Below, piece after piece: positions 25,359 to 33,877 of a stretch of DNA of 64,000 nucleotides. The stretch comes from Brevibacterium siliguriense. GTDB lineage: Bacteria; Actinomycetota; Actinomycetes; Actinomycetales; Brevibacteriaceae. Location of the stretch: contig NZ_LT629766.1 in NCBI RefSeq assembly GCF_900105315.1, positions 248,001-312,000 on the forward strand. Reading direction: 5' to 3'. Position 1 is the stretch's first letter. The number at the start of each line of letters is the position of its first letter. The notes under the pieces were generated by a model. The model searched no databases. It was not told the origin of the DNA and saw only the letters and a list, made by a program, of their open reading frames with translations. Made by a program: the position numbers and the translations under genes.

Positions 25359-26015
25359 ATGGCCACATCGTCCTCGGCTTCGAGCGCGCGCATTGCCGAT
25401 GCACTCCGCGATCGGATTCTCAGCGGCGCCCTCGGTCCCGGCACACGGATCTTCCAGGAAGAGATCGCCGAAGAGTTCGGAGTGAGCCGCATCCCCATCC
25501 GAGAGTCTCTGCGTATCCTCGAGTCGGCCGGACTCGTGACGATTGTCGCCTCGTCCGGAGCGTGGGTCGCTTCGATGAACCTGGCGGAGCTGCAGGAGAG
25601 CTATCTCATCAGAGAACGGCTCGAACCCCTGCTCCTCGGACTCGCAGTGCCTCTGCATTCGCCGGAGTCTCTGACCCGCCTGAGCGAATTGGCCGCCGAT
25701 GCGAACGCGGCGGACTCGGTCGAGGAATTCCTCGATCTTGATCGGAAGTTCCATCTCGCGGCTTTCGAGGGGCCGTCGGTCGACAACCTGCGTTCGATGG
25801 TCGACAGGCTCTGGAACTCGACACAGCACTACCGTCGGGCATTTATGGAATTGGTCTGGGATTCCGGACTGAGGGAGACCCACATGGAGCACGATCTGCT
25901 CGTCAAAGCCATCTCCGACCGCGATGTGCGCTCGGCCGAGGAGCTCATGGCCGTCCACATTCGACGCACGCGCTTGGCACTCGAGCATCACCCCGAAGTA
26001 TTCACGACTGCGTGA
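25359..26015 (+). CDS. GntR-family regulator with FCD domain
   Basis: The 218-residue protein has an N-terminal GntR winged HTH (residues 7-72: RIADALRDRILSGALGPGTR, then FGVSRIPIRESLRILESAG) and a helical FCD effector domain (about 85-205) containing FHLAAFEG and the HDLLVKAI segment, with His and Asp residues that can bind a metal and small acid. An upstream TTG is in frame, but ATG 25359 follows AGAGGAA and starts right before the HTH. It is divergent from the E1-E2 cluster and precedes the VOC gene. It probably represses the cluster until a pathway acid binds the FCD pocket. Confidence 0.88.
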   Translation: MATSSSASSARIADALRDRILSGALGPGTRIFQEEIAEEFGVSRIPIRESLRILESAGLVTIVASSGAWVASMNLAELQESYLIRERLEPLLLGLAVPLHSPESLTRLSELAADANAADSVEEFLDLDRKFHLAAFEGPSVDNLRSMVDRLWNSTQHYRRAFMELVWDSGLRETHMEHDLLVKAISDRDVRSAEELMAVHIRRTRLALEHHPEVFTTA

Positions 26016-26048
26016 CACCGACGAAATGACCACCGAAAGGACAACCCA

Positions 26049-26585
26049 ATGAGCACTGAAGCGGGCCTCCCCGGTCTCGTCGGCACCGATCATGTCGGTT
26101 TCACCGTCCCGGACATGGAGCAGGCGCACACGTTCTTCACCGACATCCTCGGATGCACACACGTCTATTCGCTCGGTCCGTTCCCTGCTGATCCCGCGCT
26201 CATAGTCGATCGGCTCAATGTGCATCCCGACGCCGTGATGCAGGAGATCCGCTTCTACCGATGCCACACGGGAGCGAATTTCGAGGTCTTCTCATACGAC
26301 TCTCCCGATCAGAACCAGGTCCAGCCCCGTAATTCGGATATCGGAGGCCACCATCTCGCCTTCTACGTCTCCGATCTCGACGAGGCTGTCGAATGGCTTC
26401 GGAGCAAGGGCGTGCGGATCCTCGGCGAGCCGACAGCCAGCAGCGGTGCCAGCCGGGGCCAACGCTGGGTCTATTTCCTCTCGCCCTGGGGCATGCAGTT
26501 CGAACTCGTGAGCTTCCCCGAGGGGAAGGCCTATGAGGTGGAGGCTTCTACGCTGCTCTGGGATCCTCGCACGCCTGAGAGGTAG
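26049..26585 (+). CDS. VOC-family (glyoxalase/dioxygenase-like) protein
   Basis: A 178-residue vicinal-oxygen-chelate protein with two beta-alpha-beta-beta-beta modules. Module 1 begins GTDHVGFTVPDMEQAHTFF with His18 as a likely metal ligand. Module 2 begins GGHHLAFYVSDLDEAVEWL with another His, and the last acid is in GMQFELVSFP. These three positions could form the His/His/Glu metal site. It lies 33 bp after the GntR gene with a good ribosome site (GAAAGGAC), so both are one transcript. It may isomerise, cleave or bind a pathway intermediate of the divergent E1-E2-SDR cluster; glyoxalase and extradiol-type activity are both possible. Confidence 0.78.
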   Translation: MSTEAGLPGLVGTDHVGFTVPDMEQAHTFFTDILGCTHVYSLGPFPADPALIVDRLNVHPDAVMQEIRFYRCHTGANFEVFSYDSPDQNQVQPRNSDIGGHHLAFYVSDLDEAVEWLRSKGVRILGEPTASSGASRGQRWVYFLSPWGMQFELVSFPEGKAYEVEASTLLWDPRTPER

Positions 26586-26728
26586 GCCGCATATCAGGCC
26601 TAGCCCCTTCAGCGACCGACGCTTCACGCGTTATCGCTGCATGCCCGGGCGGTCGCGTCTGCCCTACCGCAGTCTTACGCTGTGGCCCACCCCTGTCGTC
26701 CGGTTCGCGGAAGAGGCAGACTGAGGCC

Positions 26729-27919
26729 ATGACGAGTTCGCACAGCCGCATCTCCCACATGGCCGCTTCCTATCCGGCCTCAGACATCCGCAAGATGTTC
26801 AATCTCGCCCTCGACTTCCCCGATGCTGTGAAGCTCACCGTCGGCGAACCGGACTTCACCACTCCGAAGCACATCAAGGCCGCCGGCATCCGTGCGATCG
26901 AGAATGACAACACCCGCTACGTCGCCAATGCAGGCATCCCCGAACTGCGGCAGGCGATCGCCCGGAAGTACTCGACTCGGTGGAATCGCAGCATCGTCCC
27001 CGGGAACGTCATGGTCTCCTTCGGCGCGATGGAGGCGCTCACCTTCGCCCTCGACGTCACTGTCACCCCAGGCGACGAGGTCATCATCCCCGACCCGAGC
27101 TTTCCCAATTACATGGGTCAGGTGCACCGCCTCGGCGGGATTGCCGTGTCCGTTCCTGTCACCGAGGACAATGATTTCAAGCTCCGCGCCGAGGATGTCC
27201 GCTCCTCGATCACAGACAAAACCGCGGCGATCATCATCAACAGTCCGTCGAACCCTCTGGGTTCCGTGATGGACCGCGCCGACATCGAGCAGATCGCAGC
27301 CCTAGCCGATGAGCACGGGTTCACCGTCATCTCCGATGAGGTCTATGACGAGATGGTCTTCGACGATTCCGTCTTCACCTCCATCGCCGAGGTGAAACCA
27401 TCCACCGCCGAGGCGGAAGCTGAGTTCGATCGGTTCCTGGCCATCGGCAGCTTCTCGAAGACCTATGCCATGACCGGCTGGCGGTGCGGTTTCGTCATCG
27501 GCTCCGAAGATTTCATCGCCCCGATGGCACTGCTGCAGGAGGGACTGACCTCGAGCCTGCCCGGATTCGTCCAGGAAGCCGCCGTCGCCGCGATCGAGGG
27601 GCCGCAGACCGCTGTCGAGGAGATGGTCGCCTCGTATGCCAGGCGGCGCGAGCTCATGGTCGAGCGCATCAATGCCATCGAAGGCTTGAGTCTGCTGCGT
27701 CCGGCGGCGACGTTCTATGCCTGGGTGAACGTGTCCGAGTGGGGTTTGGCCTCGTGGGAGTTGGCGACGCAGCTGCTCGAGAAGCACAACCTTGCGACGA
27801 TTCCCGGTTCGGCCTTCGGCCCGGCCGGTGAAGGCTATCTGCGCCTGACATTCGCGGTCTCGGACGAGACCATCAACACCGCGTGCGACCGGTTGGAGGC
27901 GTTCGCCGCCGGACGGTGA
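26729..27919 (+). CDS. PLP-dependent aminotransferase, class I/II (aspartate-type)
   Basis: A 396-residue fold-type I transaminase. The start is typical (SYPASDIRKMFNLALDFPD), then LTVGEPDFTTP with the Gly-Glu-Pro-Asp motif, VANAGIPELRQAIARKY, Asp in FTVISDEVYDEMVF, and the PLP lysine in GSFSKTYAMTGWRCGF. The sequence is closest to aspartate/aromatic or N-acetyl-LL-diaminopimelate type enzymes, all transferring amino groups to 2-oxoglutarate. It stands alone, 143 bp after the VOC gene. Start ATG 26729 agrees with the family's N-terminus although the ribosome site is weak. Confidence 0.87.
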   Translation: MTSSHSRISHMAASYPASDIRKMFNLALDFPDAVKLTVGEPDFTTPKHIKAAGIRAIENDNTRYVANAGIPELRQAIARKYSTRWNRSIVPGNVMVSFGAMEALTFALDVTVTPGDEVIIPDPSFPNYMGQVHRLGGIAVSVPVTEDNDFKLRAEDVRSSITDKTAAIIINSPSNPLGSVMDRADIEQIAALADEHGFTVISDEVYDEMVFDDSVFTSIAEVKPSTAEAEAEFDRFLAIGSFSKTYAMTGWRCGFVIGSEDFIAPMALLQEGLTSSLPGFVQEAAVAAIEGPQTAVEEMVASYARRRELMVERINAIEGLSLLRPAATFYAWVNVSEWGLASWELATQLLEKHNLATIPGSAFGPAGEGYLRLTFAVSDETINTACDRLEAFAAGR

Positions 27920-27942
27920 ATGGGCGGTCGCTAAGATATCCC

Positions 27943-28593
27943 TCACCCCACGGCGGCGAGCGCTGAATTCCAGCTTCCGTAGAACTTTCGGACGGCCGCA
28001 GCCGAGGGCACCTCGCCTTTATGCTCGGCCGCATACTCCGTGTAGGCCTTATAGGTGGCGGCGGTCCCGCGTGACTCGCAGTCGGCAAGGAACTCGGCGA
28101 TCGCCTTGTCGTACGCTGCGGAGTCGAAGCGCAGCTGGCCCTTGGCTCGGCCGATCTTGTTCGTCGCCAGACCCGCCGCCTTGAGCGCTTCGTTCCAGGA
28201 CCCGAACCTCTGCACCGCGGTCTGACTGGTCGGAGGCCAGATCGTCGCCCCCTGCGCCGAGGTGACACCGAGGCTCTCGAGCACTATCTTGCGCAGCTTG
28301 TCGTACCTGCTGGCGGTCAGGCTCGGGACCTCCGCCCGGCCACGGACGTACGCAACTGCTGCAGCCACCTCGGCGAGGGTGGACGTCACGGACGTCCCTG
28401 AGCCCTCGAGTTGGACGGTCAGTGCGGACTCCACCTCGGCGAGGGTCTCCCGGTCGCTGGGGCTGAGCTTCGCCGGATCGGCGCTGGCGGGGATCCCCTG
28501 CGCGCCAGTGGAATCGAGGTTGCGCGCGGTGATGTACAGCAGCGCACCGAGCACGGCCAGCGACGAGGTGTGGGTTCTCCCGGTTTCAGACAT
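27943..28593 (-). CDS. Protein with two homing-endonuclease-associated (HNH_repeat) motifs
   Basis: A 216-residue protein of unknown function. A short hydrophobic N-terminal part (SSLAVLGALLYITARNL) is followed by a helical middle. Two copies of a GSWNxAL motif are clear: RFGSWNEALKAAGL near residue 136 and KFYGSWNSALAAVG at the extreme C-terminus. These match the homing-endonuclease-associated repeat (PF18780), thought to bind DNA like a small HTH, yet no nuclease domain is present. It overlaps the upstream small multidrug export-like gene by 8 bp (ATGTCTGA), so the two are co-translated, an odd pairing of a DNA-binding-like and a membrane protein. Confidence 0.6.
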   Translation of the reverse strand: MSETGRTHTSSLAVLGALLYITARNLDSTGAQGIPASADPAKLSPSDRETLAEVESALTVQLEGSGTSVTSTLAEVAAAVAYVRGRAEVPSLTASRYDKLRKIVLESLGVTSAQGATIWPPTSQTAVQRFGSWNEALKAAGLATNKIGRAKGQLRFDSAAYDKAIAEFLADCESRGTAATYKAYTEYAAEHKGEVPSAAAVRKFYGSWNSALAAVG

Positions 28594-29239
28594 TCATGCC
28601 ATTGTACGATCCCTGATGCACGATCGCGCCGAGGAACGGAAGCGGATGCACCCGATCACGGACGATCTCTTCGCCGGCGCTGACGAGGATCGTCGACGTG
28701 ATCTGGGTGGGAATGGCCAGCGGCCCGAGCAGGCTCGCACCGGGAACGCCGAAGCGGGTGAGGAACTTCTTGAACTTGACCCGCCCCTTGGACTCGGGCT
28801 TCCCGCCTTCGCCGAGGTGATCCTCCGTCACCGTGTCACCCGCGGTGACAGCGGCGGGAGAATCAATCGACGATGGGTCGACGGGAGCATCGATCCCTGA
28901 CGGATCGGCTGCAGCGGTCGACTGCGCAGGCTCAGCCCTCGCGGCGTCGGCAACTCCGTCCGCACCGACAGCCGCGAACTCTCGCTTTTCACTCTGACGA
29001 TTCACGACGGCGCGGCGGGCCCGGGCTCCGAGGAGCACGATGACTGTCACGCAGATGAAGTTGCCGACGGCCCCGGCGATTCCGGCTAGTACGGGGTTCG
29101 TCCCGGCCCAGACTCCGATGGTCGAGGAGATCTCACCCTCGATGAATGGGATCGCCCCGGCAGCCGCGATGATGAACGGCTGAAGCAGATCGGGAACCTG
29201 AGCGGCGAGACCTTGGAAGAATTCGATGATGGGGTTCAC
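28586..29239 (-). CDS. Small multidrug-export-like membrane protein, C-terminus short
   Basis: A 217-residue protein of the Sm_multidrug_ex type (PF06695). Two hydrophobic segments at 20-75 (PFIIAAAGAIPFIEGE and GAVGNFICVTVIVLLGAR) are followed by a basic/acidic hydrophilic linker (80-160) and the second conserved block RFGVPGASLLGPLAIPTQIT. In relatives a final membrane helix follows; here the end (EEIVRDRVHPLPFLGAIVHQ) is hydrophilic and short, suggesting loss of the last helix. It sits behind a MerR-type promoter and overlaps the next gene by 8 bp. Family names imply export of toxic cations, but proof for the family is thin. Confidence 0.7.
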   Translation of the reverse strand: MNPIIEFFQGLAAQVPDLLQPFIIAAAGAIPFIEGEISSTIGVWAGTNPVLAGIAGAVGNFICVTVIVLLGARARRAVVNRQSEKREFAAVGADGVADAARAEPAQSTAAADPSGIDAPVDPSSIDSPAAVTAGDTVTEDHLGEGGKPESKGRVKFKKFLTRFGVPGASLLGPLAIPTQITSTILVSAGEEIVRDRVHPLPFLGAIVHQGSYNGMNV

Positions 29240-29306
29240 GGTGGTCTCCTGAACGTGATCGGCAGATCCCGGCCCGGATGTACCGGATCTGATGGTTGAT
29301 ACGTTC

Positions 29307-29337
29307 AGTACAGACTGTGTTCTCAGAACAGGGTCAA
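29307..29337 (-). promoter_or_regulatory. MerR-type promoter with 19-bp spacer and central palindrome
   Basis: On the minus strand TTGACC (29332-29337) and TGTACT (29307-29312) are separated by 19 bp, longer than the optimal 17. Inside the spacer lies the perfect palindrome TGTTCTGAGAACA (29318-29330). That is the hallmark layout of promoters activated by MerR proteins that untwist DNA. It is about 70 bp upstream of the small multidrug-export gene and just downstream of a MerR gene. Confidence 0.75.
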
Positions 29338-29416
29338 GCCCTCATCGTCTGACCCAGCGAATCCTCAGCCGTCTTCCCCAGCCGCTGTCTTCAACTCTCC
29401 GCCTCAGTCCTCTCCC

Positions 29417-29935
29417 TCAGCCCTCTGGCTTCGCGGCAATGTGCTTGATGAAAGCGATGAACCGCTCGCGGTCGGCGTCCGGGATGTCGAGTTTTGGGAA
29501 GACGGAGATGAAGGCACGCTGGATGACGTCGATCTGCGCGTCGTTGTAGAGCTCTCTGAGCGAGCCGATGATCGCAGCCTGCCCCATCTTCACGTCCCCG
29601 GTCATCCGCTCGGTCAGTGCGAGGAGCCAGGGTTTCGCTTCGAGCTGCCGCTTCATGCTCGGGGCGATCTGCTCGCCGAGGTCGACCTCAAGCTGTTTGA
29701 GGGCGAGCTGCTGCTGTTCGTGATCGTCGTCGACCGAACCGATATCGGTCAACGGGACCCCGAGCTCGCGCATCCGCCGGATCTGATGGAGTCGCAGCAG
29801 GTGGGATGCCCCGTACTGTTTGCAGCCGTTGCTCATCCGGTCAGGCTCGGTGAGCAGTCCAAGCTTGTGATAGTGCCGAATCGTATTGACCGTGGTGCCG
29901 GTCAGCCGCGCCAATTCGCTCGTGCTCCATCCCAC
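29417..29935 (-). CDS. MerR-family transcriptional regulator
   Basis: The 172-residue protein has the MerR DNA-binding domain at residues 1-70 (TSELARLTGTTVNTIRHYHK, then YGASHLLRLHQIRRMRELGV) followed by a coiled dimerisation helix (DHEQQQLALKQLEVDLGEQI). The C-terminal domain (95-172) resembles the TipAS-like or small-molecule binding domains and has no Cys metal cluster, so an organic ligand is more likely than a metal ion. The start is GTG 29935. It lies upstream of the palindromic 19-bp-spacer promoter and should activate the small multidrug-export pair and perhaps itself. Confidence 0.85.
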   Translation of the reverse strand: MGWSTSELARLTGTTVNTIRHYHKLGLLTEPDRMSNGCKQYGASHLLRLHQIRRMRELGVPLTDIGSVDDDHEQQQLALKQLEVDLGEQIAPSMKRQLEAKPWLLALTERMTGDVKMGQAAIIGSLRELYNDAQIDVIQRAFISVFPKLDIPDADRERFIAFIKHIAAKPEG

Positions 29936-30062
29936 GGTCAGGTCATTCCGCCGATGCCGTGTGGTCCCGTTTCGATGTCGCTCAGCTGCGATTCCGGTTG
30001 CGACCAGCCTATGCGGATGGACTGACGTAGACGGCCCGATATGCCCGGACTACCGTGAAACC

Positions 30063-30785
30063 ATGAGCACAGGATTCGATTCGGTCGAGGCCCTCGTCTT
30101 CGACATGTTCGGCACCGTCGTCGACTGGCGCACAAGTATTGCCGCCGAGGTGGCCGTGCGCCTGCGTGACCATGTTCCCGATCTCGACGCGCATGATTTC
30201 GCCGATCGCTGGCGCGCGGAGTACCAGCCGTCGATGGAGCGGGTGCGCAGCGGTGAGCGTGAGTTCGTCCGCCTCGATGTGCTCCATCGGGAGAATCTCG
30301 AGACTGTGCTCGACAGCCTCGGTGTCGATCCCTCATCGATCCCAGCCGAAGTTCTCGACGCGGTCAATCTTGCCTGGCACCGGCTCGATCCGTGGCCGGA
30401 TGCGATCGCGGGACTGACTCTGCTGAAGGAGCGGTTCATCATCGCTCCGTTGTCGAACGCGAACGTCCGGCTCGCCCTCGACGTCGCCAAACGGGCCGGC
30501 CTTCCCTGGGACGCGATCCTCGGCGCCGAGGTGGCCGGAGCGTACAAACCGGATCCGCAGTCGTACCTGCGGACCGCCGAGGTCCTCGGCCTCGAAACGC
30601 ATCAGCTCGCCATGGTCGCCGCACACAACAGCGACCTGGCCTCGGTGCAGGCACTCGGGCTGCGGACGTGCTTCGTCCGTCGCCCTTCCGAGCACGGACC
30701 TGGCCAGACGACTGATCTCGCGGCCGAAGGCGAGTGGGACGTTGTCGCCGACGACTTCGAGGATCTCGCCGATCAGATCGGCTGA
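30063..30785 (+). CDS. Haloacid dehalogenase type II / HAD hydrolase
   Basis: A 240-residue HAD protein of the L-2-haloacid dehalogenase class. Motif I is LVFDMFGTVVDWR with the nucleophile Asp, motif II APLSNANV, motif III AYKPDPQSY with the catalytic Lys, and motif IV VAAHNSDL. The type II features (FGTVVDW and a cap with LAWHRLDPWPDA) are present, so the enzyme may hydrolyse a 2-halo acid, but many relatives are phosphatases of unknown substrate. The ATG at 30063 is used; the open frame extends upstream only as noise. It stands alone, divergent from MerR. Confidence 0.82.
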   Translation: MSTGFDSVEALVFDMFGTVVDWRTSIAAEVAVRLRDHVPDLDAHDFADRWRAEYQPSMERVRSGEREFVRLDVLHRENLETVLDSLGVDPSSIPAEVLDAVNLAWHRLDPWPDAIAGLTLLKERFIIAPLSNANVRLALDVAKRAGLPWDAILGAEVAGAYKPDPQSYLRTAEVLGLETHQLAMVAAHNSDLASVQALGLRTCFVRRPSEHGPGQTTDLAAEGEWDVVADDFEDLADQIG

Positions 30786-30834
30786 CGAACCTGCCGGGCG
30801 CGGCACCGAACGTCGATAAGCCGCCTCGGCGCGT

Positions 30835-32115
30835 CTAACTCAGTGGTTCCACCCCGCACCACTCAGCGATGAAGAGCGCGATGGTCTTGGTGATCTTGCG
30901 GATGGATTCGATGTGGACCCGCTCGTCGAAGGCGTGGATGTCGAGGGACCTGGGCCCGTAGGTCAGCGTCGGCATCGCTCCGTAATTCGTGTACACCCGA
31001 CCGTCGAGATAGCCCGGCGTGGTGAACGATTCCAGGGGCTGGCCGAACACATCGTGGTGGGCCGAGCCGAGCACGGCCTCTGCTTCTCCGCCTTCCTCGA
31101 GCCGATATCCCGCAGCGAAGAAACCGGTCCTCTCCAACTGTGGCAGACGACCGTCCTGACCGAGACGCGCGATGCTGCCATGCCGGACGTGCTCTTGGAT
31201 CTCTTCCCACGCCTGTTCCGGGTCGATCCCCGGGTAGATGGCGGCGCGCACGGAGATCTCACACCATGACGGAACACTGGAGGGCCAGTCTCCACCCGAG
31301 ATCTCTCCGACATTGAAGTTGATCGGATGTTCGACACCCTCGAAACCTGGGTGCCGGTCCTTCTGCGCATTCCACTCCGCCTCGAGGGCGCGCAGGTCGG
31401 TGATCACGTCATTGGTCGCGTCGAAGGCATTGAATCCCTGACTCATCTCGCGGACATGACTCGGTTTTCCCTCGACCCGAACGGTGAACCAGATGACTCC
31501 GACGTTGGTTCGCACCAGAGCGTTCTCCTCTGGTTCGGGGATGAGCACGGCATCGCCGGTGTACCCGCGCAAGAGGGCCGACAGCGCTCCGTTGCCGGTG
31601 CTCTCCTCCTCCACCACGGACTGGAGCTGGAGCGGTGCCGCGGGGGCGAAGCCGGCAGCAGTGATCGCGTCGAAGGCGAAGAGATTGGCAGCGAGCCCGG
31701 CCTTCATGTCCCCGGCACCACGTCCGTAGAGCCACCCGTCCTCGACTCGAGGCTCGAAGGGCGGGGAGGTCCAATTCTCCAGCGGCCCGGTCGGCACCAC
31801 ATCCACATGCCCCTGGAGTATGAGCGACCGCCCCCGCACGACAGTCGGCCGATAACTGCCCACAACGTTGAAGTCTTCGTCATAGGGCACGGTCATCGGA
31901 CCGAAGCCCGCATGATCTTCGATATCCTCTTCGTCGATGCGCCAGCGGTCGATCTCCAGTCCTCTGTCGGCGAATTCCTGTTCCAAGAGGTCCTGGATTG
32001 CCGCCTCACTGCCGCGGACAGACGGGCAGCGGATCAGATCACCGGTGAACTCAAGCTGACGATCGAATGCGTTGTCGACGGCGTCAGTGATGGCCTGGGC
32101 GACTTCTCGATTCAT
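30835..32115 (-). CDS. M20 family metallopeptidase (ArgE/DapE-like deacylase)
   Basis: A 426-residue two-zinc deacylase. Metal-site motifs are LILQGHVDVVPTG (His and Asp), GRGAGDMKAGLA, VVEEESTGNGALS with the catalytic Glu-Glu, and the late His in TYGPRSLDIHAFDERV. The dimerisation domain has KPSHVREMSQGFNAFD. Such enzymes hydrolyse N-acyl amino acids, and this group is often annotated acetylornithine deacetylase. Start ATG 32115 is preferred; another in-frame ATG at 32130 is possible. It is single, next to a convergent HAD gene, so the substrate is not indicated by context. Confidence 0.85.
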   Translation of the reverse strand: MNREVAQAITDAVDNAFDRQLEFTGDLIRCPSVRGSEAAIQDLLEQEFADRGLEIDRWRIDEEDIEDHAGFGPMTVPYDEDFNVVGSYRPTVVRGRSLILQGHVDVVPTGPLENWTSPPFEPRVEDGWLYGRGAGDMKAGLAANLFAFDAITAAGFAPAAPLQLQSVVEEESTGNGALSALLRGYTGDAVLIPEPEENALVRTNVGVIWFTVRVEGKPSHVREMSQGFNAFDATNDVITDLRALEAEWNAQKDRHPGFEGVEHPINFNVGEISGGDWPSSVPSWCEISVRAAIYPGIDPEQAWEEIQEHVRHGSIARLGQDGRLPQLERTGFFAAGYRLEEGGEAEAVLGSAHHDVFGQPLESFTTPGYLDGRVYTNYGAMPTLTYGPRSLDIHAFDERVHIESIRKITKTIALFIAEWCGVEPLS

Positions 32116-32175
32116 GCTTCGCTCTTCCATGTTTCTCTGGCTGATGGTTGACGGAGATTCTGATGGCAAGTGAAC

Positions 32176-32475
32176 TCAGCGTAGTTCCTTCAGGGCCTCC
32201 TCGGCACGCCGTTCGCGATCCTCGACCGCCATCTCCCACCAGTATTCGCCGCGTTCGCCGAGACCGTACTTCGCGATGTCCACCTTCCTCCTCGCCTCCG
32301 CGAGGTCATTCTCATCGCCCCGCTTCTTCGCTTGCTTGACGGCATTCCTCGCAGCGCCGAGGCGGCTCTTGAGTTCTTCGGCGACGCGAGGTGCCAATGC
32401 GGGATCGGTTCGTCGCCATCGACGCCCCCGGACGATCAGCCAACGATCGTCACCACCATCGCTGTTCTCGCTCAT
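32176..32475 (-). CDS. Conserved actinobacterial small protein (annotated 'Tol-like' in relatives)
   Basis: A 99-residue basic, helical protein. The N-terminal block DDRWLIVRGRRWRRTDPALA and the C-terminal block YGLGERGEYWWEMAVEDRERR are the conserved ends of a small family that databases often call biopolymer transporter Tol, apparently by error, since no Tol domain or membrane segment is present. The middle is a Lys/Arg/Glu-rich helix. The ATG 32475 (MSENSDGG) fits the family N-terminus; the frame extends upstream without support. Role unknown. Confidence 0.75.
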   Translation of the reverse strand: MSENSDGGDDRWLIVRGRRWRRTDPALAPRVAEELKSRLGAARNAVKQAKKRGDENDLAEARRKVDIAKYGLGERGEYWWEMAVEDRERRAEEALKELR

Positions 32476-32783
32476 GCGACGAAGATACAGGAAGTGCGAC
32501 CGGAAAACACCGGACGCGTCGGCCTCACCTATCCCTCGTGAGTCACCTTCAACGTCCCTCCTGAGTCGCTTTCGACCGTGTTCAGACTGAGCCACGAAAG
32601 AATTCAGCATTGGTGGCACTGTCCAGATCACCTAGGGGCCGATGGAGCATAGCGTCGGCGCGTCGATGCAGGACTACTTCGCTCCCGACGAGATCGAACT
32701 GTTCAGTCCCTGAGCGCTGACCACACTGGAGCCCCTCAATAGTGAGGCATCAATGATCTGCCGTTGAGCCCATCTCATCGAGT
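32476..32783. other. 308-bp gap with a possible gene remnant
   Basis: No firm gene. On the plus strand ATG 32642 opens a 23-codon frame to TGA 32711-32713 with coding-like sequence (MQDYFAPDEIELFSP at its end), which resembles the C-terminal tail of a larger protein. Upstream the frame is closed by TAG six bases before the ATG. No partner fragment was seen, so it may be a remnant or chance. Confidence 0.3.
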
Positions 32784-33233
32784 TCAGGCCACGAAGATGC
32801 AGAACGGGTGCCCGGAAGGATCGGCGAAGACGTAGAGCGGTTCATCCTCGTCGTCGGCTCGGTCGAACAGCACGGCAGCGCCGAGACTTTCCGCGCGATT
32901 TCGCTGGCGATCGAGTTCGCTCCGATTCGGCACTGTGAGGTCGAGGTGCATCTGCATGGGGATATCCGTCGACGGCCACGTTGTCGGTTCGAGGCGATCA
33001 ACCAGCTGAAACGCGAGCTTTCGGTTACCGATCGCATCGGTGAGTACCAGCCAGTCGGGGACCTCGGCCTCGGCACTCGCCCCTGAGCCGCGGCCGTCGG
33101 TCGGCTCGTCTCCCGGACGATAGACGTAGCCGAGCAGCTGCCGATAGAACTCCGCGAGCATCCTCAGGTCAGTCGAATCGATGACAGTGTGGAGCAGCTC
33201 AGGAAATCCAGTGCCCTTCGCTTCGCCTGTCAC
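32784..33233 (-). CDS. VOC-family protein (glyoxalase-like)
   Basis: A 149-residue single VOC protein. Blocks are LLHTVIDSTDLRMLAEFYRQLLGY at the start of module 1, then MHLDLTVPNRSELDRQ for module 2 with the metal-type His, and VFADPSGHPFCIFV at the end, the pattern of the Glyoxalase_6 group. The GTG at 33233 overlaps the TGA of the upstream gene as GTGA (33230-33233), which fixes the start. The two are co-translated. No substrate can be inferred. Confidence 0.8.
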   Translation of the reverse strand: MTGEAKGTGFPELLHTVIDSTDLRMLAEFYRQLLGYVYRPGDEPTDGRGSGASAEAEVPDWLVLTDAIGNRKLAFQLVDRLEPTTWPSTDIPMQMHLDLTVPNRSELDRQRNRAESLGAAVLFDRADDEDEPLYVFADPSGHPFCIFVA

Positions 33234-33730
33234 CCGAGCTCCACCGGCGTGAGCACCGCGATCTTCCAGCCGTCCTCGGTGCTCACCAGCTGATACATGT
33301 TCCGCTCGTCGGGTGCGCCTCCCCGGAATCTCCATGTGACATCGGCCCAGATGCTGTGTCCAGTCGCCGCAGTCACCGTGACATCGGCATCGACCTCTGT
33401 GACATCCGAGTACTGCTCGAAAGCACTCGCGAAGAAGCTCTCCGTCTGAGCGGCGTCAGTGACGAGGATCCACTGCCCCGGGAACTCGATGAGCGCCGGA
33501 ACCGCGTAGTGATCGGCGATCGCCGATGCATCCCGATCGATGAGCGCACGGGTATAGGCGTCGACGAACTGCCTGTGAACCTCTTTGTTCTCATTCCTGC
33601 CGCAGATGCTACTCCGCGCCCCTGACGTAGGGAATGTCAAAGACAGTTTCCGGGTGTGACCCAGCGGCTGACTGACACGGTCATCCGGCGAGAAGTCCGG
33701 CCCGGTCGAACGATGAATCCCGACAACCAC
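33230..33730 (-). CDS. NTF2/SnoaL-like protein, start uncertain
   Basis: The clear domain begins at about residue 46 of the open frame (KEVHRQFVDAYTRALIDRDA) and runs to the end (MYQLVSTEDGWKIAVLTPVE), the cone fold of NTF2/SnoaL-like proteins, about 115 residues. No ATG, GTG or TTG lies right before it; the nearest are TTG 33640 and GTG 33730, both weak. An ATG at 33594 is one base out of frame, so one missing base just after it would restore a normal start. Function unknown. It is coupled to the following VOC gene by a 4-bp overlap. Confidence 0.6.
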   Translation of the reverse strand: MVVGIHRSTGPDFSPDDRVSQPLGHTRKLSLTFPTSGARSSICGRNENKEVHRQFVDAYTRALIDRDASAIADHYAVPALIEFPGQWILVTDAAQTESFFASAFEQYSDVTEVDADVTVTAATGHSIWADVTWRFRGGAPDERNMYQLVSTEDGWKIAVLTPVELG

Positions 33731-33877
33731 CTTCAGCAGAATACGCGTGTTCCCACCTCGTCAATCGCGTGTCAGGTTCGCAACTTCAGCACAGACTCAG
33801 CAAGCCAGCTTGTTCATAACCTGGTGTCCGCCGGGAGAAAGCCTGCCGGTCGACAACACTCACCAGAGGAGACAACC

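Noticed and set aside
32642..32713. 23-codon plus-strand frame as a real small gene
   Set aside because: No ribosome site and no homologous family recognised; kept only as a possible remnant in the gap note.
33610..33645. TTGACA on the minus strand as a promoter of the NTF2-like gene
   Set aside because: No -10 element at a workable distance was found, and the TTG may instead be a start codon.
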